Positions 41,092 to 49,701 of a stretch of DNA of 64,000 nt are shown here, in pieces. Both the position numbers and the translations under genes were made by a program. The notes under the pieces are model-generated. The model ran no database searches and was not told the DNA's origin. It was given only the letters and a program-made list of their open reading frames with translations. Every line of letters begins with the position of its first letter. Within the stretch, counting starts at the first letter, position 1. Origin of the DNA: Planctomycetota bacterium. Lineage in GTDB: Bacteria; Planctomycetota; Phycisphaerae; UBA1845. Location: assembly GCA_030616775.1 (NCBI GenBank), contig JAUWWQ010000015.1, positions 19,445-83,444 of the forward strand, in the 5' to 3' direction.

Positions 41092-41106
41092 TTAAGGGAG
41101 CCGCTG

Positions 41107-42207
41107 GTGATGGTCTCGCTGCGAAGTCGACGTAAACGGACACCGATTGGCCTGGATATCGGCGCCAGCGGGATTCGCGCGGTGCAGCTCATGCACACCG
41201 GCGATCGGTCAATCGTTGCCAGCACCGCCTCTTGCGAGTGCCGGCCCAACGGCTCTGTGGACAGCGATGCCGTGCAGCAGCCGACCGGGTACATCATAAA
41301 GTGCCTACGAATGGGCGAGTTTCGAGGACGCCGGGCCGTGGTGGCGCTAAACCCACCGGCCGCAGAGTTTCATAGTCTCGAGCTGCCGCCGACGGTCCTG
41401 GCAAATCAAAACTCGGACGCGGCGCAAGTAGTCCGCTACGAAGTGGAGCGGTTGGCCAATTCCCCGAGCGACAGCGTAGAGACCAGCCATTGGGCTCTGC
41501 CTTCGACGCAGGTGTCGGCGCCGAACGCCATCGGTGTGGCTGCTCCGCGTGATATCCTGACCGGTATGCTCAAGACATGCTCTGACGCCGGTTTAGAGTG
41601 TGTTCGGATCGATACCGGGCCAACTGCCTTAGCCAGGTTCGCGGCGACCCTCACGTCTACCGTTACGCAGGCGGTGTGTGGGGTGCTGGATGTGGGATAC
41701 GGTGAGGCGAGGCTGGTTTTGTGTGTGGGTGGCGTGCCCGTGCTGGTCCGGCGAGCCGGGCCGGGAGGTCGTGCCTGGACCGAGCGAATCGCGGACTCGC
41801 TACAGCTCAGTACAAGGGCCGCCGAAGTCCACAAACGGGAGCACGGCATCGCTCTGACCGGACGGGGCATCCGACGGGCGGCGGAAGCTGCACCCGGTAG
41901 CCAGATTGCATCGATCCTTTTAGGAGCGTTGCGCAGCCAGTTGAAGGAGCTCGCATCGGAAATCAAGAGGTCGTACGAGTACGTTCTTAGTTGCTATCCG
42001 GGTCGGGACGTCAGGGATCTGGTTCTGGTGGGTGGTGGCGCCGCGCTGGGCAATCTACCGGAGTTTCTAACCGGGGCGCTGGGTATAACGGTGCGGCGGG
42101 CCTCGGATTACCTGGACAGCGAGTCTTGCCGACTGTGTTACACCTCCGGCAACCGCCAACGGCTGGAGGTCCTCGCCTCGGCCGTCGGGCTTGCCGCCGA
42201 ACCTTGA
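41107..42207 (+). CDS. pilM: Type IV pilus assembly protein PilM
   Basis: 366 aa from GTG 41107 (ATG 41110 possible), AGGGAG 6 nt upstream. Actin-like ATPase fold: PIGLDIGASGIRAVQL (phosphate 1), a middle PilM region (QVVRYEVERL), GVLDVGYGEARLVLCVGG (phosphate 2) and LVLVGGGAALGNL (adenosine). Cytoplasmic; binds the N-terminal tail of PilN. The next gene starts 13 bp after its stop. Confidence 0.92.
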   Translation: MMVSLRSRRKRTPIGLDIGASGIRAVQLMHTGDRSIVASTASCECRPNGSVDSDAVQQPTGYIIKCLRMGEFRGRRAVVALNPPAAEFHSLELPPTVLANQNSDAAQVVRYEVERLANSPSDSVETSHWALPSTQVSAPNAIGVAAPRDILTGMLKTCSDAGLECVRIDTGPTALARFAATLTSTVTQAVCGVLDVGYGEARLVLCVGGVPVLVRRAGPGGRAWTERIADSLQLSTRAAEVHKREHGIALTGRGIRRAAEAAPGSQIASILLGALRSQLKELASEIKRSYEYVLSCYPGRDVRDLVLVGGGAALGNLPEFLTGALGITVRRASDYLDSESCRLCYTSGNRQRLEVLASAVGLAAEP

Positions 42208-42220
42208 ACGAAAGATCATC

Positions 42221-42844
42221 ATGGTCGGTGTTAACCTAATTCCAGAAAATGTGCAGCTCGCCCAGACGCGGTGCCGCCGCCTTAAGGGGTGGGGCATTGC
42301 CATCCTGTTGGCAGTGGCGATCCTGGCCCTGCCGCTGACAATCGACTGGGTTCAGCGTGTCCAGGCGGCTGAGCTGCGCACCCAACATGACCGACTGCAA
42401 ACCGAGCTGGCGACCATCCGCACCGAGCTAACAGCGCTTACCTCCCAGGCCAACGAGGCACTGATGCAGCTTGAACGTGCCCAGGCCTTGCGGTCCAAGC
42501 GGGCCTGGTCAGCAATGTTCGCGCTAATTGAAAAGTCAATGCCTGAAGGTACCTGGCTTATCTCGATCGCCACTGATCCGGCCACGCCGCCGCCTGGAGG
42601 CGGTCACAACACCGTGGTCCGTGACCGGGACACAGCCACGGATAAACAGCCGGCTATTGTGGTGATTGAGGCCCCTCGCAGGCTACGGGTGGCTGGCTAT
42701 GCAATCGACGCGGCCCAACCCCACGAATTCGTAACGAACTTGAAGGACTCCAAGGTGTTCACGAACGTTACCCTGGGACTCCTGCGTAGTGAGCCCGTGT
42801 TGGACGGCTCCTATTTCCGGTTCGAGTTGATCTGCGAGTGGTAG
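42221..42844 (+). CDS. pilN: Pilus assembly protein PilN
   Basis: 207 aa. MVGVNLIPENVQ is the PilM-binding start motif (V-N-L-x-P). One membrane helix follows (GWGIAILLAVAILALPLTID), a coiled coil (about 50-90) and a periplasmic domain with LRVAGYAIDAAQPHEFVTNL, as in the Fimbrial assembly family. The open frame starts earlier, at 42191, but the NLIP motif fixes the start. Confidence 0.9.
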   Translation: MVGVNLIPENVQLAQTRCRRLKGWGIAILLAVAILALPLTIDWVQRVQAAELRTQHDRLQTELATIRTELTALTSQANEALMQLERAQALRSKRAWSAMFALIEKSMPEGTWLISIATDPATPPPGGGHNTVVRDRDTATDKQPAIVVIEAPRRLRVAGYAIDAAQPHEFVTNLKDSKVFTNVTLGLLRSEPVLDGSYFRFELICEW

Positions 42845-42846
42845 TC

Positions 42847-43437
42847 ATGCGTGACAGCGGTCAATTATTCTTGCGTATCATTGACCTGCTGTGCGGGTGC
42901 GCACTCGCACTCTGTCTGCTCGGCTTTATATGGTTAACCGTGATCCGCGAAAACCACACCAAAGCCGAGATTGGGGAACTGAACCAGTTCATTCGTGAGG
43001 CCCGGAAAGATCACCGGGTATTGCAGGCGGCGTCACACAAGCAAAGTGTACTCTTGACGAAGCGTCGCAGCGAGCTGGCCGAGACCGACGAGCTACCCGC
43101 TGACATGCCGGTCGAACAGTATTTTCAGACCCTCTCGAGCATAGCGTCGGACCACCGGCTGCGAGTAGTCCGACAAAATCCCTTGCCGTCCCGCCGCTAT
43201 CCGGGATTGCTCGAGCAGCGATACGCCTACGAGGTGAGCGGTTCGTTCCCTGCGTTGGCGAGGTTCTTAAAGTCAATTGAAGATGCCGACTTTTGGGCGG
43301 ACGTCAGCTACCTGAAAATAGATCGTGGTGGAGGGCCTAAGGACGTGGCACGCAACGAACGGGTCGCGGTGCTGACCCTCAGTCTGTTCTCGGCCCCGGA
43401 GCCAGACGGTCCTGATGACGGAGGGGATGGTACCTGA
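42847..43437 (+). CDS. pilO: Pilus assembly protein PilO-like
   Basis: 196 aa from ATG 42847 (GTG 42838 would overlap pilN). One membrane helix (CGCALALCLLGFIWLTVIRE), a coiled coil (about 40-80), then a small ferredoxin-like domain (VEQYFQTLSSIASDHRLRVV, YEVSGSFPALARFLKSIED) as in PilO/GspM. Partners PilN in the inner-membrane alignment complex. The stop TGA shares its last base with the next ATG. Confidence 0.85.
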   Translation: MRDSGQLFLRIIDLLCGCALALCLLGFIWLTVIRENHTKAEIGELNQFIREARKDHRVLQAASHKQSVLLTKRRSELAETDELPADMPVEQYFQTLSSIASDHRLRVVRQNPLPSRRYPGLLEQRYAYEVSGSFPALARFLKSIEDADFWADVSYLKIDRGGGPKDVARNERVAVLTLSLFSAPEPDGPDDGGDGT

Positions 43438-44000
43438 TGTCGCCTCGCAAAAAGGGTGGATATCTCGCAGTGGTGATCTTGGGACTGGCAGCCATCGCTG
43501 TTGATCGATGCCTTTTATCGGGTGGGACGGGTGAGCCGACGGTTGCAGTTGCGCTCGAGCAGGGCCGGCCTGCGATGACGACGTCACCACTTTCCCCCAA
43601 TGCCGCGCCCACGCTGTCGATACCGGAGCTGCCCTTCCCACGCGGTTTGGAAATGTCGGCTGCGCAGTCCCTCGTCCGCGACCTGTTCGCTCCACCAGCG
43701 GCGGTTCTTGGCTCGGATTCCCAGGGGGCCAAGGCCGATAAGGACCATCCGGGCACGGGCCGGGCACAGCGCCCAGAGCTGGCCAGTAGTGACGTCTTTC
43801 TGACCCGGCATCGTCTAAACGGTGTGCTGGTCGACCAGCGTCTGAAAATAGCGATTGTTGACGGGACGTGGACACGGATCGGCCAGACAATCGACGGATG
43901 TACGCTGAAGGGTGTCTCCGGTAACGAGGCTCGCTTTGAGTGTTGTGACGGGGAAGCGGTGCTCAAAGTGGTCAAGACCGATACCTTGAATCGCCGCTAA
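43437..44000 (+). CDS. PilP/GspC-like inner-membrane protein
   Basis: 187 aa. One N-terminal membrane helix (GGYLAVVILGLAAIAVDRCL), a Pro/Ala-rich linker, and a C-terminal domain of about 55 residues: FLTRHRLNGVLVDQRLKIAI, TWTRIGQTIDGCTLKGVSGN. That L-x-G-...-A-I-V-x-G-...-G-x-x-I-x-G pattern is that of the homology region of GspC and PilP, which contacts the secretin. It is not a lipoprotein, closer to GspC. Position after PilO agrees. Confidence 0.7.
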   Translation: MSPRKKGGYLAVVILGLAAIAVDRCLLSGGTGEPTVAVALEQGRPAMTTSPLSPNAAPTLSIPELPFPRGLEMSAAQSLVRDLFAPPAAVLGSDSQGAKADKDHPGTGRAQRPELASSDVFLTRHRLNGVLVDQRLKIAIVDGTWTRIGQTIDGCTLKGVSGNEARFECCDGEAVLKVVKTDTLNRR

Positions 44001-44110
44001 AGTGCCCTCCCACGGGCAACGATATGTACTGTACGTTGTGCGGCACGCGGAACGCGCGTAGCCCGAATCCGGTTAGTTGTCGAAACAAACACATAAGCGA
44101 GTGACTCATT

Positions 44111-44620
44111 ATGAACACAAGATCGCAAGCCCGGGCGTTCAGCCTGGTCGAGTTGGTGATTGTGGTTGTCATCATTGGCGTGATCGCAGCTATCGCCGTA
44201 CCCCGGATAAGCCGCGGGGCCCGAGGTGCCGGTGAGGCGGCGCTGCGAGGGAACCTGGCCAGTCTGCGAAACTCCATTGACATGTACGCCGCTGAGCACG
44301 GCGGTACGTGGCCCGGCGCGGACGGTATGACGGAGCAGGCGCTCATAGATCAGTTGACCAAGAAGACGAATGCCAGCGGTGCAACAACCGGGTCGAACCT
44401 GATTTATGGCCCCTATCTGCGCGGCGGCTTCCCACCCATTCCCGTGGGTCCGAACGTCGGTGAGAACGGCGTTATCATGACCACCGCAGCGGACATAACG
44501 ACTGCCATCAATGAGGACCTCGATCCCACAAAGGCATGGGTCTATAACTACCAGACCGGCGATATCATCGCCAACACCAACGACCCGGATGAGAAGGGTG
44601 ACGGGTTTGAGACCTATTAG
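44111..44620 (+). CDS. Type IV pilin/major pseudopilin (GspG-like)
   Basis: 169 aa. Prepilin signal QARA-FSLVELVIVVVIIGV, with Ala at -1, Phe at +1 and Glu at +5, then a hydrophobic helix. The C-terminal part has MYAAEHGGTWPGADGMTEQA and GPYLRGGFPPIP, the GspG-type pattern (Y-x-x-x-x-G-x-Y-P). A strong terminator about 100 bp after its stop suggests that this is the abundant subunit. Confidence 0.88.
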   Translation: MNTRSQARAFSLVELVIVVVIIGVIAAIAVPRISRGARGAGEAALRGNLASLRNSIDMYAAEHGGTWPGADGMTEQALIDQLTKKTNASGATTGSNLIYGPYLRGGFPPIPVGPNVGENGVIMTTAADITTAINEDLDPTKAWVYNYQTGDIIANTNDPDEKGDGFETY

Positions 44621-44721
44621 CCGACCGACTGAGCCGGGCGACTGCCTGGAGCCAAGTGTCCCACACGAGTTTATCCGCGCCTGAATCCAGGTCCGTAAAA
44701 ATAGCAAGCGAACACCAGATG

Positions 44722-44765
44722 AGGCCGCGTGGTCTGAGCAGGACTGCTCCCACGCGGCCTTTTTC
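44722..44765 (+). terminator. Strong intrinsic terminator after the first pilin gene
   Basis: An 11-bp perfect stem AGGCCGCGTGG (44722-44732) / CCACGCGGCCT (44750-44760), with a nested 6-bp stem GAGCAG/CTGCTC inside the loop, followed by TTTTC. It lies between the first and second pilin genes, within the same-strand cluster. Confidence 0.88.
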
Positions 44766-44807
44766 TGGGCCAACCGGGTGTATCGTATGCTTCTTGTTGA
44801 GGAGACC

Positions 44808-45374
44808 ATGCCATACGCTCGATTGCATTCATCGGCGCAACGTGCGCCATCAGCGTTCAGCTTGGTCGAGCTCGTGATGGTAGTGACGATTATCGGAATC
44901 CTTGCCGCCATCGCGGTTCCGCGTATGTCGACTGTCACCGCCCGCGCCTCCGCACACGCCCTGCACGCGACGCTCACCAATGTACGCAAGGCGATCGATT
45001 GCTACTATGCCGAGCACGGCAAGTATCCTGGCTATATCCCCGGCACCGACACACCCGACGGAGATTACTTCGCTGACCAGCTCCTGATGTACACCAATGC
45101 CAGAGGCGACACGAACGCGACGTATGGTAATCCCTATCTCTACGGCCCCTACCTGCGGGCGCCGTTTCCCACCAACCCGACCAACAATCTGGATACGGTT
45201 CATGTAAAGGCGACACCTGTGGACGCCGACCCGGCCGAGGGTTCCGTCGGGTGGGTGGCAGTCCTCTCGCACGGCTACTTCGGGATCAGTGCAACGGATT
45301 CGGACCTTGATGACGTCGGTGTCGAGGATCCGAAGCTCAAGGACGGACTCCGGGGGTTCGCGAGCGCTAATTGA
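44808..45374 (+). CDS. Type IV pilin/pseudopilin (GspG-like), second copy
   Basis: 188 aa from ATG 44808 with GAGGAG just upstream. Prepilin signal RAPSA-FSLVELVMVVTIIGI (Ala -1, Glu +5). CYYAEHGKYPGYIPG and YGPYLRAPFPTNP parallel the first pilin, so the two are paralogues separated by the terminator. The C-terminal region has an acidic DSDLDDVGVEDPKL, possibly a metal site. Confidence 0.88.
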   Translation: MPYARLHSSAQRAPSAFSLVELVMVVTIIGILAAIAVPRMSTVTARASAHALHATLTNVRKAIDCYYAEHGKYPGYIPGTDTPDGDYFADQLLMYTNARGDTNATYGNPYLYGPYLRAPFPTNPTNNLDTVHVKATPVDADPAEGSVGWVAVLSHGYFGISATDSDLDDVGVEDPKLKDGLRGFASAN

Positions 45375-45437
45375 TCGGCTGAGCGTTCCTGACCCGGCTG
45401 GACCTACCCGCGTGAGCTGACTGCGTATGGAAGTGGC

Positions 45438-45980
45438 ATGAGCGGCGACCATCACAGACACTGCGATGCTCAGCACCGGTACCGGGCGTTTACATACCTC
45501 GAGTTGATCCTTGTGATCGCTATTCTCGGCATCGTTGCCGGCATCGCAGTGCCGCGCTTCGGTAACTTCGTAGCACACCGGCATATAGATGCCGCTGCAA
45601 CACGGATCGCCACAGACTTGGCCTTCGCCCAACGGGAAGCCAAGTTTTCTAGTACCACGCAGACTGTCAGTTTCAACGTCGGTACCGATTCCTACACTCT
45701 GGTCGGGATGGAGGATCCCGACCATGCGGGGCGCGAGTACGCCGTGCCGCTCACGGAGGAGCCCTATAACGCCACGATCATTTCGGCGGACTTTGGCGGG
45801 GATGTCGAGGTCGTCTTTGATGGCTACGGTGTTCCCGACAGCGGCGGAACTCTTGTGGTTACGGTGGGCAACTATCGAAAAACGCTCACCCTGGATGCCC
45901 AGACCGGTCGAGTCACTGTCTCAGACCTGTCCGTAGAGATCACAGAGCCCCCGGAACTACCGCCTGAGCTGCCAGAATGA
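45438..45980 (+). CDS. Pseudopilin (GspH-like)
   Basis: 180 aa. Prepilin signal RYRA-FTYLELILVIAILGI (Ala -1, Glu +5), then DAAATRIATDLAFAQREAKF, the GspH-type helix, and a beta-rich end. Ends in a Pro/Glu tail (ITEPPELPPELPE). Its stop overlaps the next ATG as ATGA. Confidence 0.85.
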   Translation: MSGDHHRHCDAQHRYRAFTYLELILVIAILGIVAGIAVPRFGNFVAHRHIDAAATRIATDLAFAQREAKFSSTTQTVSFNVGTDSYTLVGMEDPDHAGREYAVPLTEEPYNATIISADFGGDVEVVFDGYGVPDSGGTLVVTVGNYRKTLTLDAQTGRVTVSDLSVEITEPPELPPELPE

Positions 45981-47134
45981 TGTTGAACCGGACGCCCCAA
46001 CGCCGCCGTGCTGTCACACTGCTCGAACTCACCGTGAGCACGGCCGTGGCGGTCGTGCTGATCGGCGGGCTGGCGTCAGCCGTTGTCATCGCCAGCCGGG
46101 CCATTCCCGATGACCAGAGTCCAAGCAGCGTCACCATCGACGGCTACTACGCCACCGAGCAGATCGCCGGTGAGTTGCTGTGCGCCCAGTCGTTCACGGA
46201 ACGCTCTGCCACGACCGTTGAATTCACGGTCTCGAACCGTGATAAGCCCTGCGATTGTGACACAAACCCAACATGTCATCCCGACTGTGCTCCCGAGACG
46301 ATCCGCTACGACTGGTCCGGAATACCCGGCGACGCGCTGACTCGACAATACAACGGTGGCTCGATCGTCGAGGTAGTGAAGGACGTACACGAATTCGACC
46401 TGACCTACGGTATCAAAACCAAGAGCGAAACGTCAATCGAGGAAGATACGACCTGGAGTGATGAGATCGAGCTGGCCTACTTCGACGGCTGGCCGGGTGT
46501 CACACCGACCCCTGAGCCACGTGGTGTTAACTCGGCCTACTGGCTTTCGCAGTACTTTGAGATCGCACCTCAAGAGGGTGCCGAGGAACTTGATATCACC
46601 CTTGCCGAAGTCCGGGTGCGGCGCGGTAGCACGCCCCCGGCGAGCGTTATTGTCGGCATACACCGTTCCAAGGGCGACGGCAGTTTCGAGCCCGACGCGA
46701 CACCGATCGGAACGCCGTTCACAATCCCCGGAACCGATCTCGAAACCTCGTTTAAGCAGATTCCCGCGACTTTCTCAAACGTCAGGATAAGTGACATAAG
46801 CAGAACCGACTACTGCCTCATGATCCAGGGAGGTGACAGCGTCGCAACCTGGGCGGACGTCTATTACGCGAAAAGCGCCCCGGACAACGGAACGGTATTG
46901 CGCTGGACCGAAGATGGCGGCGCTAGCTGGGACCCCAGGAGCAACGAGTTCAATAAACGTGACCTTCGCTTTTCCGTCTGGGGCAGGTACGCCACCACGG
47001 GACAACTGGAAATCACCGTAGACCGATACTTCGTTACTTCGACAAGAATCGCCCTCCGCGTCGGACCGAATCCGTCGACACGGGTCGAGACCTCAGTGCA
47101 GGTCCTCAACACCCCGGAGGTAGCTTCACCGTGA
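45977..47134 (+). CDS. Large pseudopilin (GspJ/PilW-like) with an inserted beta-sandwich-like domain
   Basis: 385 aa. Prepilin signal RRRA-VTLLELTVSTAVAVVL (Ala -1, Val +1, Glu +5). About residues 45-150 look like a GspJ/PilW body (IAGELLCAQSFTERSATTVE). Residues about 175-340 (SAYWLSQYFEIAPQEGAEEL, then ASVIVGIHRSKGDG, RTDYCLMIQGG) read like a carbohydrate-binding or choice-of-anchor beta-sandwich of secreted proteins. The body resumes at GQLEITVDRYFVTSTRIALR. Usual GspJ has about 200 residues. Confidence 0.75.
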   Translation: MMLNRTPQRRRAVTLLELTVSTAVAVVLIGGLASAVVIASRAIPDDQSPSSVTIDGYYATEQIAGELLCAQSFTERSATTVEFTVSNRDKPCDCDTNPTCHPDCAPETIRYDWSGIPGDALTRQYNGGSIVEVVKDVHEFDLTYGIKTKSETSIEEDTTWSDEIELAYFDGWPGVTPTPEPRGVNSAYWLSQYFEIAPQEGAEELDITLAEVRVRRGSTPPASVIVGIHRSKGDGSFEPDATPIGTPFTIPGTDLETSFKQIPATFSNVRISDISRTDYCLMIQGGDSVATWADVYYAKSAPDNGTVLRWTEDGGASWDPRSNEFNKRDLRFSVWGRYATTGQLEITVDRYFVTSTRIALRVGPNPSTRVETSVQVLNTPEVASP

Positions 47135-48318
47135 ACGTGCCACACTACGTGTACTCTCGCACCGCTCGAGTTCGGCACCAGCCGAAGACCAACACCGCCT
47201 TTAGTCTGGCAGAGACCGCGATTGCCACGATGCTGGTCGCTGGGTTGTTGGTTGTGGCGTTAAACACGGTGGGCGACACAACGCTCGGCCACCAGAAAAC
47301 CGGCGACCGTGGTTTAGGTCACCTCTTGGGGCATGATCTGATGGCCGAGGTTCTTGCCCAGAACTACGAGGAGCCCGTCGACACCCCTGCGTACGGGTGC
47401 GAGCCCGGTGAATCGTCCACTTCACGCGCCGAACACGATGACGTGGACGACTATCACGGATGGCAACGCTCCCCACCGCAGTATCGAGATGGGACCGTGA
47501 TCCTGAATCTTGATGGGTGGGAACGCTCGGTGCAGGTACACAGAGTAAGCCCCACCGACCTTGACCAGATCCTCGGAGCTGAGTCCGGCGTCAAGCGAAT
47601 CACCGTCACGGTTAGCCATAATGAGATGATCGTTGCGAAACTCGTCGCTATTCGGACTCCCGGGCTCCCGCCGCCGAAGCTGGGGCCCAGGATCCTTCTC
47701 GTCGTAGGCGATCCCGCGAACCTGACCACCCAGGAGTCTGCCAGGGTCACGCTGATGGAATCGTGGGACTGTATCGTGGAGTTGATGGACGATTCCGACT
47801 CCCAGAGCAACTTCGACGCGGCTGCCGCAAACGCCGACGTAGCGTACATCTCCGCGGAGATCAGTGCTCTGGAGCTGAACACGAAACTGCGCGCGGCGAC
47901 CATCGGTCTTGTCAACGAGAGAATCGAGCTGACCGTTGTGTTCGGCTTCGGAGAGATCTTCGACTCGGGAACCAGGGACGTAGTTGAGGTCGTTGACAAC
48001 ACGCACTACATCACAGCCCCGTTTAGCGTCGGGTTCCTGACACTGTTCAGCCCAAGCCAGCCCGTCCACTGGCGGGAGAGTGTTGGGACTTCGGACGCCT
48101 TGACGTTGTGCGAGACCAATTCCATGGGAGGTGTCTATAAACCTTCCCTCGCGACCCTGAAGCCGGGCGACCTTCTTTGGGATGGAGGGACCGCGTCGGG
48201 ACGACGTGTTCAACTCCCGTGGGGGGCGGACGGCTTCGATTTCAATTCCCTCAACTCCGAGGGGCTAACCTTGATGAAGCGGGCCATTGAATGGGCGGCG
48301 AGTCAGGAGCAGCCGTAA
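47131..48318 (+). CDS. Pseudopilin (GspI/PilV-like) fused to a large C-terminal domain
   Basis: 395 aa from GTG 47131 (GTGA overlap). Prepilin signal TNTA-FSLAETAIATMLVAGL (Ala -1, Glu +5), then a short pilin body with VKRITVTVSHNEMIVAKL. From about residue 185 a separate alpha/beta domain begins: GPRILLVVGDPANLTTQESA, DDSDSQSNFDAAAANADVAY, RRVQLPWGADGFDFNSLNSE. By memory this domain recurs in secreted planctomycete proteins; its function is unknown to me. Usual GspI has about 120 residues. Confidence 0.75.
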   Translation: MNVPHYVYSRTARVRHQPKTNTAFSLAETAIATMLVAGLLVVALNTVGDTTLGHQKTGDRGLGHLLGHDLMAEVLAQNYEEPVDTPAYGCEPGESSTSRAEHDDVDDYHGWQRSPPQYRDGTVILNLDGWERSVQVHRVSPTDLDQILGAESGVKRITVTVSHNEMIVAKLVAIRTPGLPPPKLGPRILLVVGDPANLTTQESARVTLMESWDCIVELMDDSDSQSNFDAAAANADVAYISAEISALELNTKLRAATIGLVNERIELTVVFGFGEIFDSGTRDVVEVVDNTHYITAPFSVGFLTLFSPSQPVHWRESVGTSDALTLCETNSMGGVYKPSLATLKPGDLLWDGGTASGRRVQLPWGADGFDFNSLNSEGLTLMKRAIEWAASQEQP

Positions 48319-48347
48319 ATGCGGCGACGTGTGAGGTCAGAAGCCCG

Positions 48348-48836
48348 ATGAATGGTGCCAAACAGCTTTGCACAAGGACGGCCAATACCAGCAATCGCAA
48401 CCGGCGTCGTCGCGGCTCCGTCTATGTTGTTGTCCTGGGTGTCGCGATGATCGTAACCGTGATCGGGCTATCGGCGCTGGCTGCGGTGCGGATCGAAAGA
48501 CGCTCACTAGTTGGCGGCACCGATTTCGGCCAAGCCCGTTTGTACGCCTACTCAGCGATCGAGATGGGGTTTTTCTGGATCCGTGACGACCCCACCTGGC
48601 GAGATGACCGCCCAAGTGGCGTATGGGTCGAAGACCAGCTCATTGGCGACGGAAAGTTTACGTTGGAGGTGAAAGACCCCGACGACAACAACCTTAAGAG
48701 CGAGCCGAACAACTTCATTGTCCTGACCGGGACCGGTATGCTGGGCGATACCCGGTTCAAGCTGCAGGTGACGGTTGTGCCGGACAGGGGTGGCTACGAG
48801 ATCTCCCCCGGCACCTGGCGACAGGTCGTCGACTGA
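48348..48836 (+). CDS. Minor pilin-like protein (PilX/GspK-like)
   Basis: 162 aa from ATG 48348. RNRRRRGSVYVVVLGVAMIV is a basic stretch before a hydrophobic helix, followed by RIERRSLVGGTDFGQARLYA, the PilX/GspK pattern. No Glu at +5, as in GspK. The protein is shorter than GspK (about 300 residues). It is the last gene of the pilus cluster; no secretin or prepilin peptidase gene follows. Confidence 0.7.
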   Translation: MNGAKQLCTRTANTSNRNRRRRGSVYVVVLGVAMIVTVIGLSALAAVRIERRSLVGGTDFGQARLYAYSAIEMGFFWIRDDPTWRDDRPSGVWVEDQLIGDGKFTLEVKDPDDNNLKSEPNNFIVLTGTGMLGDTRFKLQVTVVPDRGGYEISPGTWRQVVD

Positions 48837-48970
48837 GCGAGTCCAGCCGCAAGATCACTGGACATACGAAGCGAGCACAGGCCTTTTTCAGCCCGTGCCC
48901 GCTTGAGTTCTCTCTGACAACCGAATCACCCCGAGCGCCGTCCACGCAGCCGGAGTGACCAGGCGGATAA

Positions 48971-49405
48971 TCAGTTCGTGGAGCCGATAGCCCGGATCTC
49001 GCCCTCGGTCACGTCCCAAATGCTGTTCAGATCCCCATCCCAGCGATAGATCGTGATCACCGGGGCCTCGGAGCAATCATAGGGGACGCTGTGATGATAG
49101 TGCCCATTCCCGTTTGCATTGCTCATGAACGCTTCCGGATTGGAGAACCCACCGCAGAACCCACCGGCCTCGAGCTTCACGCCATAGACGGTGTCCGGGA
49201 GGAAATCGGTGACCGCAACCTGGACTTCCGTTGCATTGTTACCGGGGTGGTAGTTTAGGACAGCCATCCCGTCACAATTGAAGTTCTCCGCAAGACCGTT
49301 CACGCCCTCGGGAGTAAAGGCCTTGATCTTCACAGCCGCGGCAAAAGCGACCCCAACGCAAGTCCCAACCAACAATACGCAAACCAATCTGTTGAACTTG
49401 AACAT
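48971..49405 (-). CDS. Small secreted protein of unknown function
   Basis: 144 aa from ATG 49405 with GGAGG 7 nt upstream. Signal peptide FNRLVCVLLVGTCVGVAFAA. The mature part has LNYHPGNNATEVQVAVTDFL, VYGVKLEAGG and GNGHYHHSVPYDCSE, with three Cys, a His cluster and a beta-rich look. No family recognised. Convergent with the pilus cluster. Confidence 0.65.
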   Translation of the reverse strand: MFKFNRLVCVLLVGTCVGVAFAAAVKIKAFTPEGVNGLAENFNCDGMAVLNYHPGNNATEVQVAVTDFLPDTVYGVKLEAGGFCGGFSNPEAFMSNANGNGHYHHSVPYDCSEAPVITIYRWDGDLNSIWDVTEGEIRAIGSTN

Positions 49406-49581
49406 CTCCACACCTCCGCAAAAGAAAGGGGTGACTGTGCCGGACCAGGGCCACGCGGCCCGCCGACACGTCCCATAACTCCTTCGACCGCGTAGCTATC
49501 TTAACCGCTTCGCAACAGGATGGGAAGAAAAAAATCGGAACACTTTCTCCGTCCATTTTCGCGGTGATCGCCGGCCAGCGA

Positions 49582-49701
49582 CCTAGAGCAGACTGCGATT
49601 TTGTGTAGCGTTACCCCTTGTGGGTGACGAACGAATCGTCGCGGCGCCGCCCACAAGGGACGGCGCTACAACCGCCTCACAAAAGCGGAGATTGCTCTAG
49701 G
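49582..49701. repeat. 120-bp inverted-repeat (MITE-like) element
   Basis: Perfect 9-bp ends CCTAGAGCA/TGCTCTAGG, extended imperfectly to about 20 bp, surround a long inner palindrome: 49604-49624 and 49650-49670 pair at 17 of 21 positions (TGTAGCG and CCCTTGTGGG are exact). The right end overlaps the 3' end of the next gene and supplies its TAG stop. Confidence 0.75.

Noticed and set aside
48873..48900. Imperfect hairpin between the pilus cluster and the small secreted gene
   Set aside because: The T run is in the loop, not after the stem, so a terminator call is not supported.
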